Of a DNA stretch of 64,000 bases, positions 54,761 to 64,000 are shown in pieces. Below the pieces are notes generated by a model, which saw nothing but the letters and a program-made list of their open reading frames with translations, was not told where the DNA came from and ran no database searches. The position numbers and the translations under genes are program-made. The DNA comes from Hymenobacter mucosus. GTDB taxonomy: Bacteria > Bacteroidota > Bacteroidia > Cytophagales > Hymenobacteraceae. Within the stretch, counting starts at the first letter, position 1; each line of letters opens with the position of its first letter. The stretch is taken from the NCBI RefSeq assembly GCF_900188255.1, contig NZ_FZNS01000001.1:620001-684000 (forward strand), read 5' to 3'.

Positions 54761-55536
54761 CTACCCTACACTCCTGTTAGCAGGGCTTTTCTTCGCACCT
54801 AAACAGAGTGCGCTTGCTTATGTTTCGCAAGCTAACGGCTACTGAAATTAGCTGTTAAGTCATTCACTAGTACTGCTACTATCGACATGCTTTGATTGTA
54901 CTGTACCCCTAGTTAGGTGCCTAAACTCCAACGTAGGCTAAACGACGCCGCGTGCCTTTATGGATAAACTGGCTAAGAAAAGTCCTTCTACAGGGAGAAG
55001 CGCATAAAAAAAGGGCGTCGAACCGACGCCCCCTTTTCCACAACCAAAACACCTAAAAAACTATTCTTTCAGAACTAGGCCTTGCAACTATTGGGCCAAA
55101 AAGCTGGCCCTTAGGACCAAAGCCGTTCCAATTGAACAGTTCAAAGTGTCTACACTACTAAGAGGCGGGGTAGGCACCTAAAGGTTGCAGGGCAGATAAA
55201 AAAAATCTGTTGTTACCCCAAAATGCCACCCACTCCCGTAGTGTATAAGACAATATAAGCTATTCCCTATTTTAATCAAAGCTACAGATCAGGTTATCTG
55301 TGCCGTAACAGTATTTATGTTTTGCTGTATTGCCTGCTTTCTGGCGTCAAGAACTTGTTTGGTTGGTAATTAGGCCGAATACATAGCTACAGTTGTAGCA
55401 GAATACGAGTCCGTGACAAGGATTTTTTCAGCCTGATTTCTGAGTCCCTGGATCGAGGTCGTACTTTGCGGAGTATTTGCCCAATCTGCACTGCCCCGAT
55501 TGGGCCACTTAGCTTCACTCTACCTTCTTACCCGAT
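54761..55536. other. 775-base intergenic region with a minus-strand terminator
   Basis: No gene is supported on either strand. On the minus strand a classical terminator, GGGCGTCG-GTTC-(C)GACGCCC with seven T, ends at about 55006. Just upstream of it a 31-codon frame without a usual start codon reads through about 55051-55143. The rest is plain intergenic DNA with AT-rich stretches near 55230-55320. Confidence 0.5.
55005..55037 (-). terminator. Rho-independent terminator, minus strand, of an unidentified short transcript
   Basis: GGGCGTCG / CGACGCCC arms with a 4-base loop and a long T run on the minus strand. No minus-strand gene of normal size precedes it. Confidence 0.7.
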
Positions 55537-56013
55537 ATGGATGCTCCTAACCCTGATTTCATGCGCGAAGCTATTCGCCTTTCTATTGACAAAATGCAAG
55601 CTGGCCATGGTGGTCCTTTTGGCGCCGTAGTGGTTAGAAACGGGGAAATAATTGCGCGGGGCTTCAATCAAGTTACCAGCACCAACGACCCGACCTGCCA
55701 CGCCGAAGTCGACGCCATCCGGAAAGCGTGTGCCACGCTTGGCACTTTCCAACTAGAAGACTGCGACCTGTATACCAGCTGCGAACCGTGCCCCATGTGC
55801 TTAGGTGCCATCTATTGGGCCCGCCCCCGGCGTGTTTTCTATGGTAACACCAAGCAAGATGCAGCAGCAATAGGCTTTGATGATGAGTTCATCTACAAAG
55901 AGCTGGAAAAGCCACTAGCAGAACGACAGATTCCGATGATTGAACTTCTCCGAGACGAATCTGCAGCAGGATTCAAAGCGTGGGAGCAGCATACAGCTCG
56001 CACCAAGTACTAA
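55537..56013 (+). CDS. guaD: Nucleoside/guanine deaminase (CDA fold)
   Basis: 158 residues. Zinc-binding HAE (His55, Glu57) and PCPMC (Cys85, Cys88) place it in the cytidine-deaminase fold. Size and the DEFIYKEL / GFKAWEQ stretches near the C-terminus resemble Bacillus guanine deaminase GuaD, which turns guanine into xanthine; tRNA adenosine deaminase TadA is the main alternative but lacks that C-terminal half. A terminator follows. Confidence 0.85.
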   Translation: MDAPNPDFMREAIRLSIDKMQAGHGGPFGAVVVRNGEIIARGFNQVTSTNDPTCHAEVDAIRKACATLGTFQLEDCDLYTSCEPCPMCLGAIYWARPRRVFYGNTKQDAAAIGFDDEFIYKELEKPLAERQIPMIELLRDESAAGFKAWEQHTARTKY

Positions 56014-56049
56014 AGAATAATTAATAAAATATCATATAATCAATTTAAT

Positions 56050-56094
56050 AAAACTCGATGCTACACCTAAGTAGCATCGAGTTTTGTTTTTTTT
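56050..56094 (+). terminator. Terminator after the guanine deaminase gene
   Basis: Perfect 15-base arms AAAACTCGATGCTAC / GTAGCATCGAGTTTT with a 6-base loop, followed by a run of T. Confidence 0.9.
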
Positions 56095-56204
56095 AACTAA
56101 AAATCATTTATCTGCGTACGATGAAACTCTTTGTTACAATTTACTAGTTGAACCGTATCAGAAAGAGCAGAGGGTAATTTTTAGTATAATTCTAATATTA
56201 AGTT

Positions 56205-59159
56205 TTGCGGCAGCTACGTTTACTTTTGTTAGCATTGGTGTGGTTCATGGGCGCCAACTGCTTTGCACAATCTGGTGACTGGAATCCAAGTGGAGCAAAT
56301 ACCTCCCACCCTCGCACATTACTACGGCAGACTGATCTTGCAGCAGTAAGGGCTTCCCTAGTTGCTACGGGTAGTGCTTACACGTTGTATAGCGGGCTGT
56401 TTGCAAGCGTGAGTGGTACGCTGCCTGCTGGTAATGCAACGTCTGATGAGCGACGAGCCCGCGCCACTTTTGCAAAAAATGCAGCTTTTGTGTTGCTACT
56501 GAACCGCAAACCTGAAGGTGTAGGATCAGTAACGCCCCTCTCCGAAGCGGAGCAAACTGCACTACTTCAGCATGCTCAAACGGCGCTAGAGACGTGCAAT
56601 ACTGCCGTAGAGGCCTTTGCAAGCTTTTCGGGTGCTACTTACACCCAATGGCAGTGGCGCTCAAAAGAACTGTTAGATTACTTGATTGCCTACGACTTGC
56701 TCAGGGGGGCTGGAGTACCCGTAACTACTCTAGGAGCTGCTACGGGGCGGCTGCAGGAATTCGCGGGCAACCTATATGCTCAGTCGAACCGACCATTTTT
56801 GGGTGTTGGGTTCTATGCCAACGTCAAGAACAACCACACGCTGATGACGGCAGCGGCGTTAGGTATGGCGGCTATAGTGCTCAACGACGTCGTAAGTACC
56901 GACCCCAACCGACAGCCCAGTAACTGGATCAACGCAGGTATGTATCACATCGATAACGTGCTGTGGGAGGATGCCAAACGGCAGTCGGACCCTGCTACGG
57001 TGGCTGGATACGCGGAGGGCCCCTATTACTTTAAGTATGCCTTCCTGAACTGCCTACCGTTTTTCCGGGCCATGGGCAACTTTCTACCTGCCGGCTCCTT
57101 ACCCTATACGTACGGAAACACTACGCGCAGCATTCCAAACCCGTACTACGACGCTCGCTATAACCGGCTGTATGAGTGGATAACCGCCATTCTGATGCCT
57201 GATGGTCGGTTTCCGGCGTTGGAAGACTCCTACATAGACATGGGAATGCCGGAGTTAGCTTTGACGGGGAACCCTCGCTACGTTCGTCCGCTAGCCCTCA
57301 GCCATCTGTCTACCTCTCAGCTGACCACACTCACCGCCCAATTGCGCGACGTGACCGTGGACATGCGGGCAGCCTACCTGGCCGCCAATGTTGTGCCTAC
57401 GGCTTCGGCGGCACCAGCTCTTACAGCCTTACCCCAAAGCGGAAACCTGATTTTTCGCTCGGGGGCTGATACTCTGGCCACGTATCTGCATGTTTATGGT
57501 AAGAATGGTGCGGCACTAGAAAATTCTGGGGGACATAACCAAGGCGATGCCAGCAGCTTCATTCTGCATGCTTACGGCCAGTTACTAGCCCTAGATGCTG
57601 GCTACCTGAGCTATAACCGACGCAACGAGGTAGGTAATGCCACCAACCACAACTTGCTCTTGGTGGACGGTGCGGGTCCGCTCATTGGCACTACCGGTGC
57701 GGCCAACGATGCCCCAGCGTCCATCCAGAACACTTTTCAAACGCCCCAGCTTGCATATGGCGAAGTGCAAACCACGTACCGGCAAGCTACTATCATCCGT
57801 AAGACGCTGTTTGTTCGGAACACGTATTTTCTGCTGACCGACGCTATAACGGCACCCAGTGAGCACACGTATACCTGGCAGCTTCACGGCTACGGTCTGG
57901 AAAACGGCACGGCTGCCACGGGTACTTTCAGCGGAAACCTAGCTGCAGGAGAAGGAACATGGCTAAAGAATGGGGTGCACTTGCAGGCGCACGTCACGGC
58001 TACGGGAAACGCCACTACCTACGATACCGCCACGGGCAGCCATGAGCTGACCTACGAGACTCCTGAAAGTCATACTACCTTGCTGGCACGAAAAAGTGGA
58101 GCCAACACCACTCAATTTTTGGCTGCTCTTTACCCCTATACCACTACAGCGCCACGTATTAGCACAACCAGCACGGCCACCACAGCCGGCTTGGTTACTC
58201 AATCAGGGTTTACGGATGTGGCGTTTGCACAAGCTGATACGGTACTTACTTCCACTACCTCGGCCCTACCAGAGTCCGTCCAAGCTGATGGCTTGGTTAA
58301 TTTTTATTCAGTAGATGCGACTGGTGGTTTCGCGCAGCTCTTTTTGCAGGAAGGTACTACCCTCCTCTATGGCGCAGCTACCGTAGTGCAGGCCAGCCGC
58401 CGTGCCACTATTAGCTGGGAAAAGACGGGACTGGCTCGCTACCAGGGCTACGCCAGCAAACCTACCACGCTGCTACTTACGCTAGCGCAGTCCCCGCGCA
58501 CGGTGGAGGGCGAAGGCGTCGAGCAATTTGCCTACAACACAACTAGCCACCAACTCAGTGTTACCCTAAGCCAAGCCTCTACGTTTTCAGTAGTAACCGG
58601 TGCTAGCCAGCCTTTGCCCGTTACCCTAACTCGGTTTGTGGCCCAACGGCAGCCAACTGGCAACGTTCAACTCACGTGGCGCACGGCCTCTGAGCACAGC
58701 AACTCCCGCTTTCATGTGCAGCGGCAGGTAGGAGCAGAAAGCTTCCGCACACTAGACGCCATAACTGGCCGCGGCACTACCACTACTGCCACCGACTATT
58801 CCTTTCTTGATGGGGCTGCACCGGCCACGCAACTGTACTACCGTTTGCAGCAGGAAGATCAAGATGGCACCATCACCTATAGTAGCGTAGTGGCGGTGGA
58901 GCCCATGCTGGCAGACACGCGCTTGCACATAGCGCCCGTTCCCGCCCAGGACTATCTTACTATATCCTGGGCTAACCCTGCCCAAAAAGTGCGCGTGCGG
59001 CTACTAAATAACTTGGGCCAGACGGTTCTGCAACAGGCCTTTCAGCATTCTACTACCTTGAACATCAGCACCTTGTCACCGGGCATCTACTACGCGGTGT
59101 TGGTCGACGAGGCTGGGCACATGTTGACCACCAGCGAAAAGGTAGTCGTCAGCCGGTAG
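56205..59159 (+). CDS. Secreted polysaccharide lyase with T9SS type A sorting domain
   Basis: 984 residues. The start is a TTG directly after an in-frame stop; a signal peptide begins at once (RLLLLALVWFMGANCFAQ). Residues 40-400 form an alginate-lyase-like alpha/alpha toroid (VKNNHTLMTAAALGMAA, the YAEGPYYFKYAF stretch with Asn, His and Tyr candidates). Residues 410-640 resemble the heparinase II/III C-terminal beta-sandwich (NSGGHNQGDASSFILHAYGQLLALDAGY, histidine included). Beta domains follow, ending in the T9SS type A signal (PVPAQDYLTISW, then GIYYAVLVDEAGHM). The target is a uronic-acid polysaccharide such as alginate or a glycosaminoglycan. Confidence 0.85.
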   Translation: MRQLRLLLLALVWFMGANCFAQSGDWNPSGANTSHPRTLLRQTDLAAVRASLVATGSAYTLYSGLFASVSGTLPAGNATSDERRARATFAKNAAFVLLLNRKPEGVGSVTPLSEAEQTALLQHAQTALETCNTAVEAFASFSGATYTQWQWRSKELLDYLIAYDLLRGAGVPVTTLGAATGRLQEFAGNLYAQSNRPFLGVGFYANVKNNHTLMTAAALGMAAIVLNDVVSTDPNRQPSNWINAGMYHIDNVLWEDAKRQSDPATVAGYAEGPYYFKYAFLNCLPFFRAMGNFLPAGSLPYTYGNTTRSIPNPYYDARYNRLYEWITAILMPDGRFPALEDSYIDMGMPELALTGNPRYVRPLALSHLSTSQLTTLTAQLRDVTVDMRAAYLAANVVPTASAAPALTALPQSGNLIFRSGADTLATYLHVYGKNGAALENSGGHNQGDASSFILHAYGQLLALDAGYLSYNRRNEVGNATNHNLLLVDGAGPLIGTTGAANDAPASIQNTFQTPQLAYGEVQTTYRQATIIRKTLFVRNTYFLLTDAITAPSEHTYTWQLHGYGLENGTAATGTFSGNLAAGEGTWLKNGVHLQAHVTATGNATTYDTATGSHELTYETPESHTTLLARKSGANTTQFLAALYPYTTTAPRISTTSTATTAGLVTQSGFTDVAFAQADTVLTSTTSALPESVQADGLVNFYSVDATGGFAQLFLQEGTTLLYGAATVVQASRRATISWEKTGLARYQGYASKPTTLLLTLAQSPRTVEGEGVEQFAYNTTSHQLSVTLSQASTFSVVTGASQPLPVTLTRFVAQRQPTGNVQLTWRTASEHSNSRFHVQRQVGAESFRTLDAITGRGTTTTATDYSFLDGAAPATQLYYRLQQEDQDGTITYSSVVAVEPMLADTRLHIAPVPAQDYLTISWANPAQKVRVRLLNNLGQTVLQQAFQHSTTLNISTLSPGIYYAVLVDEAGHMLTTSEKVVVSR

Positions 59160-59186
59160 TTACTCGCTCTGTGCTACCTGGAAAGC

Positions 59187-59226
59187 AACAGGGGCTGGTT
59201 TCGATCTGTCGAATCCAGCCCTTGTT
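59187..59226. terminator. Hairpin between the lyase and ffh genes
   Basis: AACAGGGGCTGG / CCAGCCCTTGTT arms with one mismatch, between convergent genes. Confidence 0.55.
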
Positions 59227-59258
59227 AGTAAGGTACAAACTTTGAAATGCTGCTCAGA

Positions 59259-60608
59259 TTAACGCAGAGGGCCTTTCATACCCATCATACGAGCCATTTG
59301 CTGCATGCCGCCTTTCGTCTGGCTCATTTTATTCATGGTACGCATCACTTTGCGCATGTCCTCAAACTGCTTCATCAGATTGTTTACCTGCTGAATATCG
59401 GTACCGGAGCCCTTAGCTAGACGACGACGGCGCGAGCCGTTGAGCAGTTCTGGCTGAGCCCGCTCCTTGGGAGTCATACTCTTGATGATGGCCTCAATGG
59501 GTTTGAAAGCGTCATCGTCAATTTCAACGTCTTTGAGGGCCTTGCCCATGCCGGGAATCATACCCACCAGATCCTTCAGATTGCCCATCTTCTTGATCTG
59601 ATCTAACTGGGACAGGAAGTCATCGAAGTTGAACTGGTTTTTGCGAATCTTCTGGTTGATGCGCTTGGCCTCTTCCTCGTCGAACTGCTGCTGGGCGCGC
59701 TCTACCAACGAAATTACGTCGCCCATGCCCAGAATACGCTGGGCCATACGGTCGGGGTAGAACAGGTCGAGGGCCTCCATTTTCTCGCCCGTCGAGATGA
59801 ACTTGATGGGCTTCTCTACCACAGCCCGGATGCTGAGTGCCGCCCCACCGCGCGAGTCACCGTCGAGCTTGGTTAGCACCACACCATCAAAGTTCAGACG
59901 GTCGTTGAAGGTCTTTGCCGTATTTACGGCGTCCTGACCCGTCATGGAGTCCACCACGAACAGGGTTTCGGCGGGGTTAATGGCCCGCTTCACCTGCTCA
60001 ATTTCGGCCATCATCTGCTCATCTACAGCCAAACGGCCAGCGGTGTCAATGATGACTACCTTCTTGTTGTTTTTGCGGGCGTACTCAATGGCGCTCTGCG
60101 AAATCTGCACCGGATTCTTGTTTTCCGGCTCCGAGTACACTTCCACGTCAATTTGCTCGCCCAGCACTTTCAACTGGTCAATAGCGGCGGGGCGGTACAC
60201 GTCGCACGCCACTAGTAGCACGTTGCGGCCCTGCTTTTTCATGTGGGCCGCCAGCTTGCCGGCAAAAGTAGTCTTACCCGAACCCTGCAAACCCGACAGC
60301 AGTACTACCGCCGGCTCGCCTTTGATGACGATATCCTGCTTCTCACCGCCCATCAGTTCGGTGAGTTCGTCATACACAATCTTGGTCATCAGCTGGCCCG
60401 GCGATACGCTAATGAGCACGTCGCGGCCCATGGCCTCGTCCTTGATTTTGTCAGTTACCTCCTTGGCTACTTTATAGTTTACGTCGGCATCCACAAGAGC
60501 CCGACGAATTTCCTTTACAGTGGCGGCAACGTTGATTTCGGTGATACTGCCTTGGCCTTTAAGGGTCTTAAAAGCGCGGTCGAGTTTGGTACTAAGGTTA
60601 TCGAACAT
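59259..60608 (-). CDS. ffh: Signal recognition particle protein Ffh
   Basis: 449 residues. NG domain with P loop GLQGSGKTTFAGKLA (near 107), VIIDTAGRL (near 188) and TKLDGDSRGGAALS (near 248); M domain with GMIPGMGKAL and the RNA-binding GSRRRRLAKGSGT. It is the GTPase that binds signal sequences and SRP RNA for co-translational targeting. The methionine-rich C-terminus (MRTMNKMSQTKGGMQQMARMMGMK) is typical. Confidence 0.97.
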   Translation of the reverse strand: MFDNLSTKLDRAFKTLKGQGSITEINVAATVKEIRRALVDADVNYKVAKEVTDKIKDEAMGRDVLISVSPGQLMTKIVYDELTELMGGEKQDIVIKGEPAVVLLSGLQGSGKTTFAGKLAAHMKKQGRNVLLVACDVYRPAAIDQLKVLGEQIDVEVYSEPENKNPVQISQSAIEYARKNNKKVVIIDTAGRLAVDEQMMAEIEQVKRAINPAETLFVVDSMTGQDAVNTAKTFNDRLNFDGVVLTKLDGDSRGGAALSIRAVVEKPIKFISTGEKMEALDLFYPDRMAQRILGMGDVISLVERAQQQFDEEEAKRINQKIRKNQFNFDDFLSQLDQIKKMGNLKDLVGMIPGMGKALKDVEIDDDAFKPIEAIIKSMTPKERAQPELLNGSRRRRLAKGSGTDIQQVNNLMKQFEDMRKVMRTMNKMSQTKGGMQQMARMMGMKGPLR

Positions 60609-60821
60609 CGGTAGATGTGCTGATTAGTAATGGAATGATGTGCGACTCTGGAAGAGCGTCATAAAGAAAGCCTATCGGCAGCCCGCCCAATGTGGTTCAG
60701 ACATACGACCGGTGGCACTGCGGCAAGAGCGGCTAGTTCAGCCTTCAAAAGTAACCAGAAAACCTCGAAAGGCCGCATCTGCTTACCTTCGCGCCTTGTC
60801 TGTTCTCTTCCTCTGCTACCT

Positions 60822-62132
60822 GTGTCTGCCGTTCGTCCGCTTCGCCTGCTTGTCATTACGTATTACTGGCCGCCATCGGGCGGGGCCGGAGTGCAGCGCA
60901 GCCTTAAGTTTGTCAAGCACCTACCTCAGGTTGGGGTAGAGCCCACCGTCATTACCGTTGATCCTCACCAGGGAGCTTATCCCGTATTAGATGAGTCGCT
61001 GGCGGCCGACGTGCCGGCCGGCGTCCGCGTAATACGCACGAGTACCTTTGAGCCCTTCGACAGCTATAAAAAACTAACGGGCAAGCAGGTGCCTTACGGA
61101 GGCTTTGTGGGTGAAAGCAAGACCAGCCTGGTTGGTCGTCTTTTCAAATTTGTGCGGGGCAACCTGTTTATACCAGATGCACGCCGGGGCTGGAACCGCT
61201 ATGCGCTGCGGGCAGTAGCCCAGCTGCTAGAAGCTGGGGAACAGTTCGACGCCGTACTAACTAGCTCGCCCCCCCACTCTACCCAACTGATTGGGCTGGA
61301 ATTGAAGCGCCGCTATGGCCTACGGTGGCTAGCCGACATGCGCGACCCGTGGACGGATATTTACTATTATAAGGAGCTAAACCATACGCCCGTGGCTCGC
61401 TGGCTGGATGCGCGCTACGAGCGGCACGTACTGGAACAGGCCGACGCCATCTTGGTGACGAGCCCGAACACTAAGCGCCTATTCCAGCACAAATCGGCGC
61501 AGATTGGGGCTGAAGCTATCCACGTGCTGCCAAACGGCTACGACGAAGATGACTTCCGGCTGCCCAGCCAGCCTCCGCACAATGCCTTGCTCATCACCCA
61601 CACGGGCACTATCTCGGAAACCTACCACATTGAGCAGTTGCTACGCGCCTGCGCCGAATGCCTACGTCGCCACCCCGCGGTGCCGCTGCGCCTGCGCTTC
61701 GTGGGTAAAGTGTCGGAGGGAGTGCAGCGCCAAGTGCAGGCAGCCGGGCTAGCCCAGCAAACCGAGTTTGTGCCCTTCGTCCCTCACGACGAATCAGTGG
61801 GGTACCTGCTCCGCGCTACCGTACTACTCATGGCCATTCCCGACGTAGCTAACAACCTCGGCATTCTGCCAGGGAAAGTATTTGAGTACTTAGCTGCCAA
61901 CAAGCCCATTCTGTGCGTAGGCCCCACCGGCTCCGACGCCGACACGCTGCTGCAAGCGTGTGGTGCCGGCCATGCCCTTCCCTACGACAACTACGACATG
62001 ATGCTGACTCGCTTAGAAGCACTAGCGGTCCAGTGGCAGCGCAACCCAAACCTAGACTTGCCAGCGGGCCGGGCTACTGCCTACTCCCGTCGCGCCCTAA
62101 CACGGCAATTGGCCGCCCTCATAAAGCCGTAA
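60822..62132 (+). CDS. Glycosyltransferase family 4
   Basis: 436 residues if the GTG at 60822 is used (VSAVRPLRLLVITYYWPP), which starts just before the conserved GT-B N-terminus with GGAGVQRSLKFVKHL. The open frame reaches an ATG at 60690, but those extra 44 residues are not GT-like. The C-terminal half shows HTGTISETYHIEQLL and the donor-binding E-x7-E region KVFEYLAANKPILCVGP. Surface-glycan synthesis is likely; it converges with the FkbH-like gene. Confidence 0.88.
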   Translation: MSAVRPLRLLVITYYWPPSGGAGVQRSLKFVKHLPQVGVEPTVITVDPHQGAYPVLDESLAADVPAGVRVIRTSTFEPFDSYKKLTGKQVPYGGFVGESKTSLVGRLFKFVRGNLFIPDARRGWNRYALRAVAQLLEAGEQFDAVLTSSPPHSTQLIGLELKRRYGLRWLADMRDPWTDIYYYKELNHTPVARWLDARYERHVLEQADAILVTSPNTKRLFQHKSAQIGAEAIHVLPNGYDEDDFRLPSQPPHNALLITHTGTISETYHIEQLLRACAECLRRHPAVPLRLRFVGKVSEGVQRQVQAAGLAQQTEFVPFVPHDESVGYLLRATVLLMAIPDVANNLGILPGKVFEYLAANKPILCVGPTGSDADTLLQACGAGHALPYDNYDMMLTRLEALAVQWQRNPNLDLPAGRATAYSRRALTRQLAALIKP

Positions 62133-62167
62133 CACAGCCCGTCATTAAGGACTTGATACCAGGCAGC

Positions 62168-63985
62168 TTACTTGAACAACCCGCGCAGCTTGCTAGGCAC
62201 CAAACTAGTAGCGCGTGCCTTCAAGTCGGTCCAAGCGGAGTGGTTTAGGTGGCTGCCGCGCCACTCCCCGATGGCCGTTGCCAGGCGCTGGGCCAAAGTC
62301 CGGTAGTGCTGGCGCTGGTAGTGGCGCAGGTTATTGGTTACGTCGGTGGGCGTGCGAATGAATTCCCGCACATCTACCACGTAGCAATTGGCCGCGGAGG
62401 CCACAAAGTCCAGTAAGGCTTGGTTGAGGAGAGCATGGCGCTGCACTGCGCCCACTTCGCCAGAACTGGGTACCTCTATTTCGGTACCGTTGAGGAAGAA
62501 AATAGGCACCTGAGCGGGTACTTGAGCGCGCAGCCATTCCAGATTTTCGAGGAAGCGGGCGGGTGGTAGCTGGCCCACTAGTTCAAACTCCCGCTGAAAA
62601 CGAAGCAGGAAGGCTTCGTCCATACCCTGAAACCGGCGCTGGGCATACTTCGCAGCTTGCGCGGCCGGGTCTAGAGCCAGCAGGTTTTGGTAGCCCCCAA
62701 AGGGTACTTCGCGGCCAGTGGCTTTTTCGCAGTAGATCTCCTGCGTGTAATCCATCAGCGGGCTATACACCAGCACGTCGTACTGCCCATTCCAGAGCTT
62801 CGTATCGAAGGCTTCTTGGCCCAGAAAAGGTAGTGCCGCAGCCAAGCGCCGCTGCTCGGCCACGGGCCACTCGCGCCCAGCCCGCAGCAAAACGGTGTGC
62901 TCTAGGTGCACTGGTATCTGGTGCTCGTTGTTGTAGTTGAACTCTTCTTCCACCGTCAAGTCGAAGGCTTGCAGGAAAGGCGTGAGCTGCCCAAGGTCGC
63001 AGCCGCCTTTCAGCAATACCCGCAAATGGCTGGCAATAGGGCTGATGGTGGCAGGAGACTGACTTCCCCTAGCGGCAATAGCAATCCAGTCAGGCTTTTC
63101 CGTTGCGTTCAGCTCAGTGGCTACCTCACCCTGCACCGCAAGGCTAGGAAAGCCCAAATGCGCATACGTAAACTGCTCGATACCTAAGTGCAGAATACGG
63201 CAAGAAAACACAAACTGCTCCAACCGATTTTCTGCTGTCTGCACGCAGTACACCCCTACCAAACCGTAGTCGCCGAAGCGGTCCTGCACGCGCACGGTGC
63301 CCCAGCGCCGGGTGGGGTCCTCCAGACTGCGCTGCAAGGCTTCCCGCGTGACGCGCTGCTTGGTGAAGTTGAGCTGATTAGACCGATTGATTAGCTCCTC
63401 GATACGAGCTAGGTCGGGGAACACTGCCTCCGCCTCTCGGAACTCAATATGCACCTGCGCATCGCGCAGGAAGGCCAAGTTATCATCGTACTGGGTGCGC
63501 GCCTGCTGTTGGCGCTCCAGCAGCTTGTACTGCTCCAAGCGCGAAAAGCCCGGATCAGGTTTGCCACTGGCGCGCAGTTGAGGAGCAAGCTGAGGTAGGT
63601 CGGCCGGGTCGGCTACTTGTAGCGTGGGATTGTAGTAGTGCGCCTCGGCTCGGTTGGCAGGGTTATCATCCAGAAATAGCGCGTTGGGTGCCCGCAACTG
63701 CATTTGCTCTAGCAGCTGCTTGATAATAGGTCCCTTCGGCTGCCAACTTATTTGGGGAAACACGAATAAGTCGCGAATGCCCAGTTCTACAAGCTTGGCT
63801 TCGGCGGGAGCAAAGTCGTTTTTACTTACAATGGTGTGCACGATGCCCCGAGCTGCCGTATCGCGCACTAGCTGTAGATTTTCTTCCAGTGCCTCCACGG
63901 CCCCTTCCGAGAGCGTGCCACGCCAGAAAGTATCATCTAAGTCCCAAATAATGACTTTTATGGGCGAATCGGCTGCTAGTTCCAT
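62168..63985 (-). CDS. FkbH-like HAD-IIIC family protein
   Basis: 605 residues. The N-terminal HAD-IIIC domain has IIWDLDDTFWRGTL (residues 13-26, nucleophile and acid Asp), VSKND near 54 and LFLDDNPANR near 103. A middle part (about 170-300) contains the RSNQLNFTKQRV and GDYGLVGVYCV blocks usual for FkbH-like proteins. The C-terminal half (about 330-590) resembles an SGNH-type domain (LVYSPLMDYTQEIY, the end DVREFIRTPTDVTNNLRHYQ). FkbH proteins load glyceryl units onto carrier proteins; here a glycan- or polyketide-related role beside GT4 is possible. The ATG lies 15 bases from the window end, so upstream genes are not visible. Confidence 0.85.
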   Translation of the reverse strand: MELAADSPIKVIIWDLDDTFWRGTLSEGAVEALEENLQLVRDTAARGIVHTIVSKNDFAPAEAKLVELGIRDLFVFPQISWQPKGPIIKQLLEQMQLRAPNALFLDDNPANRAEAHYYNPTLQVADPADLPQLAPQLRASGKPDPGFSRLEQYKLLERQQQARTQYDDNLAFLRDAQVHIEFREAEAVFPDLARIEELINRSNQLNFTKQRVTREALQRSLEDPTRRWGTVRVQDRFGDYGLVGVYCVQTAENRLEQFVFSCRILHLGIEQFTYAHLGFPSLAVQGEVATELNATEKPDWIAIAARGSQSPATISPIASHLRVLLKGGCDLGQLTPFLQAFDLTVEEEFNYNNEHQIPVHLEHTVLLRAGREWPVAEQRRLAAALPFLGQEAFDTKLWNGQYDVLVYSPLMDYTQEIYCEKATGREVPFGGYQNLLALDPAAQAAKYAQRRFQGMDEAFLLRFQREFELVGQLPPARFLENLEWLRAQVPAQVPIFFLNGTEIEVPSSGEVGAVQRHALLNQALLDFVASAANCYVVDVREFIRTPTDVTNNLRHYQRQHYRTLAQRLATAIGEWRGSHLNHSAWTDLKARATSLVPSKLRGLFK

Positions 63986-64000
63986 CGAGTGCAGAGTGTA

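Overview
The window looks like chromosome of a Hymenobacter-type bacterium (Bacteroidota, Cytophagales). This is inferred from the gene content, not from a database search. The evidence is: two secreted proteins with type IX secretion C-terminal signals (43465-45390 type B, 56205-59159 type A); a CarboxypepD-reg/TonB-dependent receptor; TAnnTTTG-type promoter boxes before gyrB, ppx, a tRNA cluster and a MarR gene; a zinc-less sirtuin; and moderately high GC with very few Shine-Dalgarno sequences. No plasmid, phage or CRISPR array is visible.

Layout. 1-3.4 kb: 3' part of topA, a sirtuin, and a decayed membrane metal-dependent hydrolase gene. 3.4-7.2 kb: a 1,241-residue outer-membrane protein joining a metallophosphoesterase, a kinase-like middle region and an Omp85-type barrel. 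7.3-13.3 kb: ppx and ppk1 facing each other across a shared terminator, a dead ridA gene, and gyrB. 13.3-16.4 kb: an unidentified decayed stretch, an acyltransferase, an IS3-family transposase remnant and a Ser-Pro-Arg tRNA cluster. 16.5-21.5 kb: a BatB/BatC-like pair, a thiolase and a MORN-repeat protein.

21.6-33.6 kb is the most interesting part. It holds a complete MacAB-TolC-like tripartite efflux locus on the minus strand. One operon encodes the adaptor and TolC (33422 to 30718). A second encodes the ABC ATPase, an ECF sigma factor, two FtsX-type permeases, an NtrC-type response regulator and its histidine kinase (28301 to 21655). Both operons are preceded by almost the same control region: a sigma-54-like -24/-12 element, and exactly 66 bases upstream an inverted repeat TGTCCA-N4-TGGACA followed by a TGTTCGG-N-AATA block. 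The simplest model is that the NtrC-type regulator binds the repeats and switches on the pump together with its own operon. An AraC regulator plus a short-chain dehydrogenase sit between the two operons on the opposite strand.

33.7-47.4 kb: a GH43 glycosidase, a TonB-dependent receptor, a DUF2459 protein, a small STAS-like protein, hisS, a histidine ammonia-lyase, a T9SS cargo protein, YbaB, a family 2 glycosyltransferase and a small PspC protein. 47.6-56 kb: a TPR lipoprotein, a MarR-GNAT fusion with a palindromic operator candidate, pyruvate dehydrogenase E1 beta, a DinB protein, a thioesterase, a methyltransferase, a DUF2256 mini-protein, a hypothetical protein and a guanine-deaminase-like enzyme. 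56-64 kb: a secreted T9SS polysaccharide lyase, ffh, and the start of a possible surface-glycan region (GT4 glycosyltransferase and FkbH-like HAD protein).

Gene ends are often marked by long, nearly or fully perfect hairpins, some with 30-33 bp arms, mostly between convergent genes. Three gene remnants (metal-dependent hydrolase, ridA, IS3 orfB) show clear decay.
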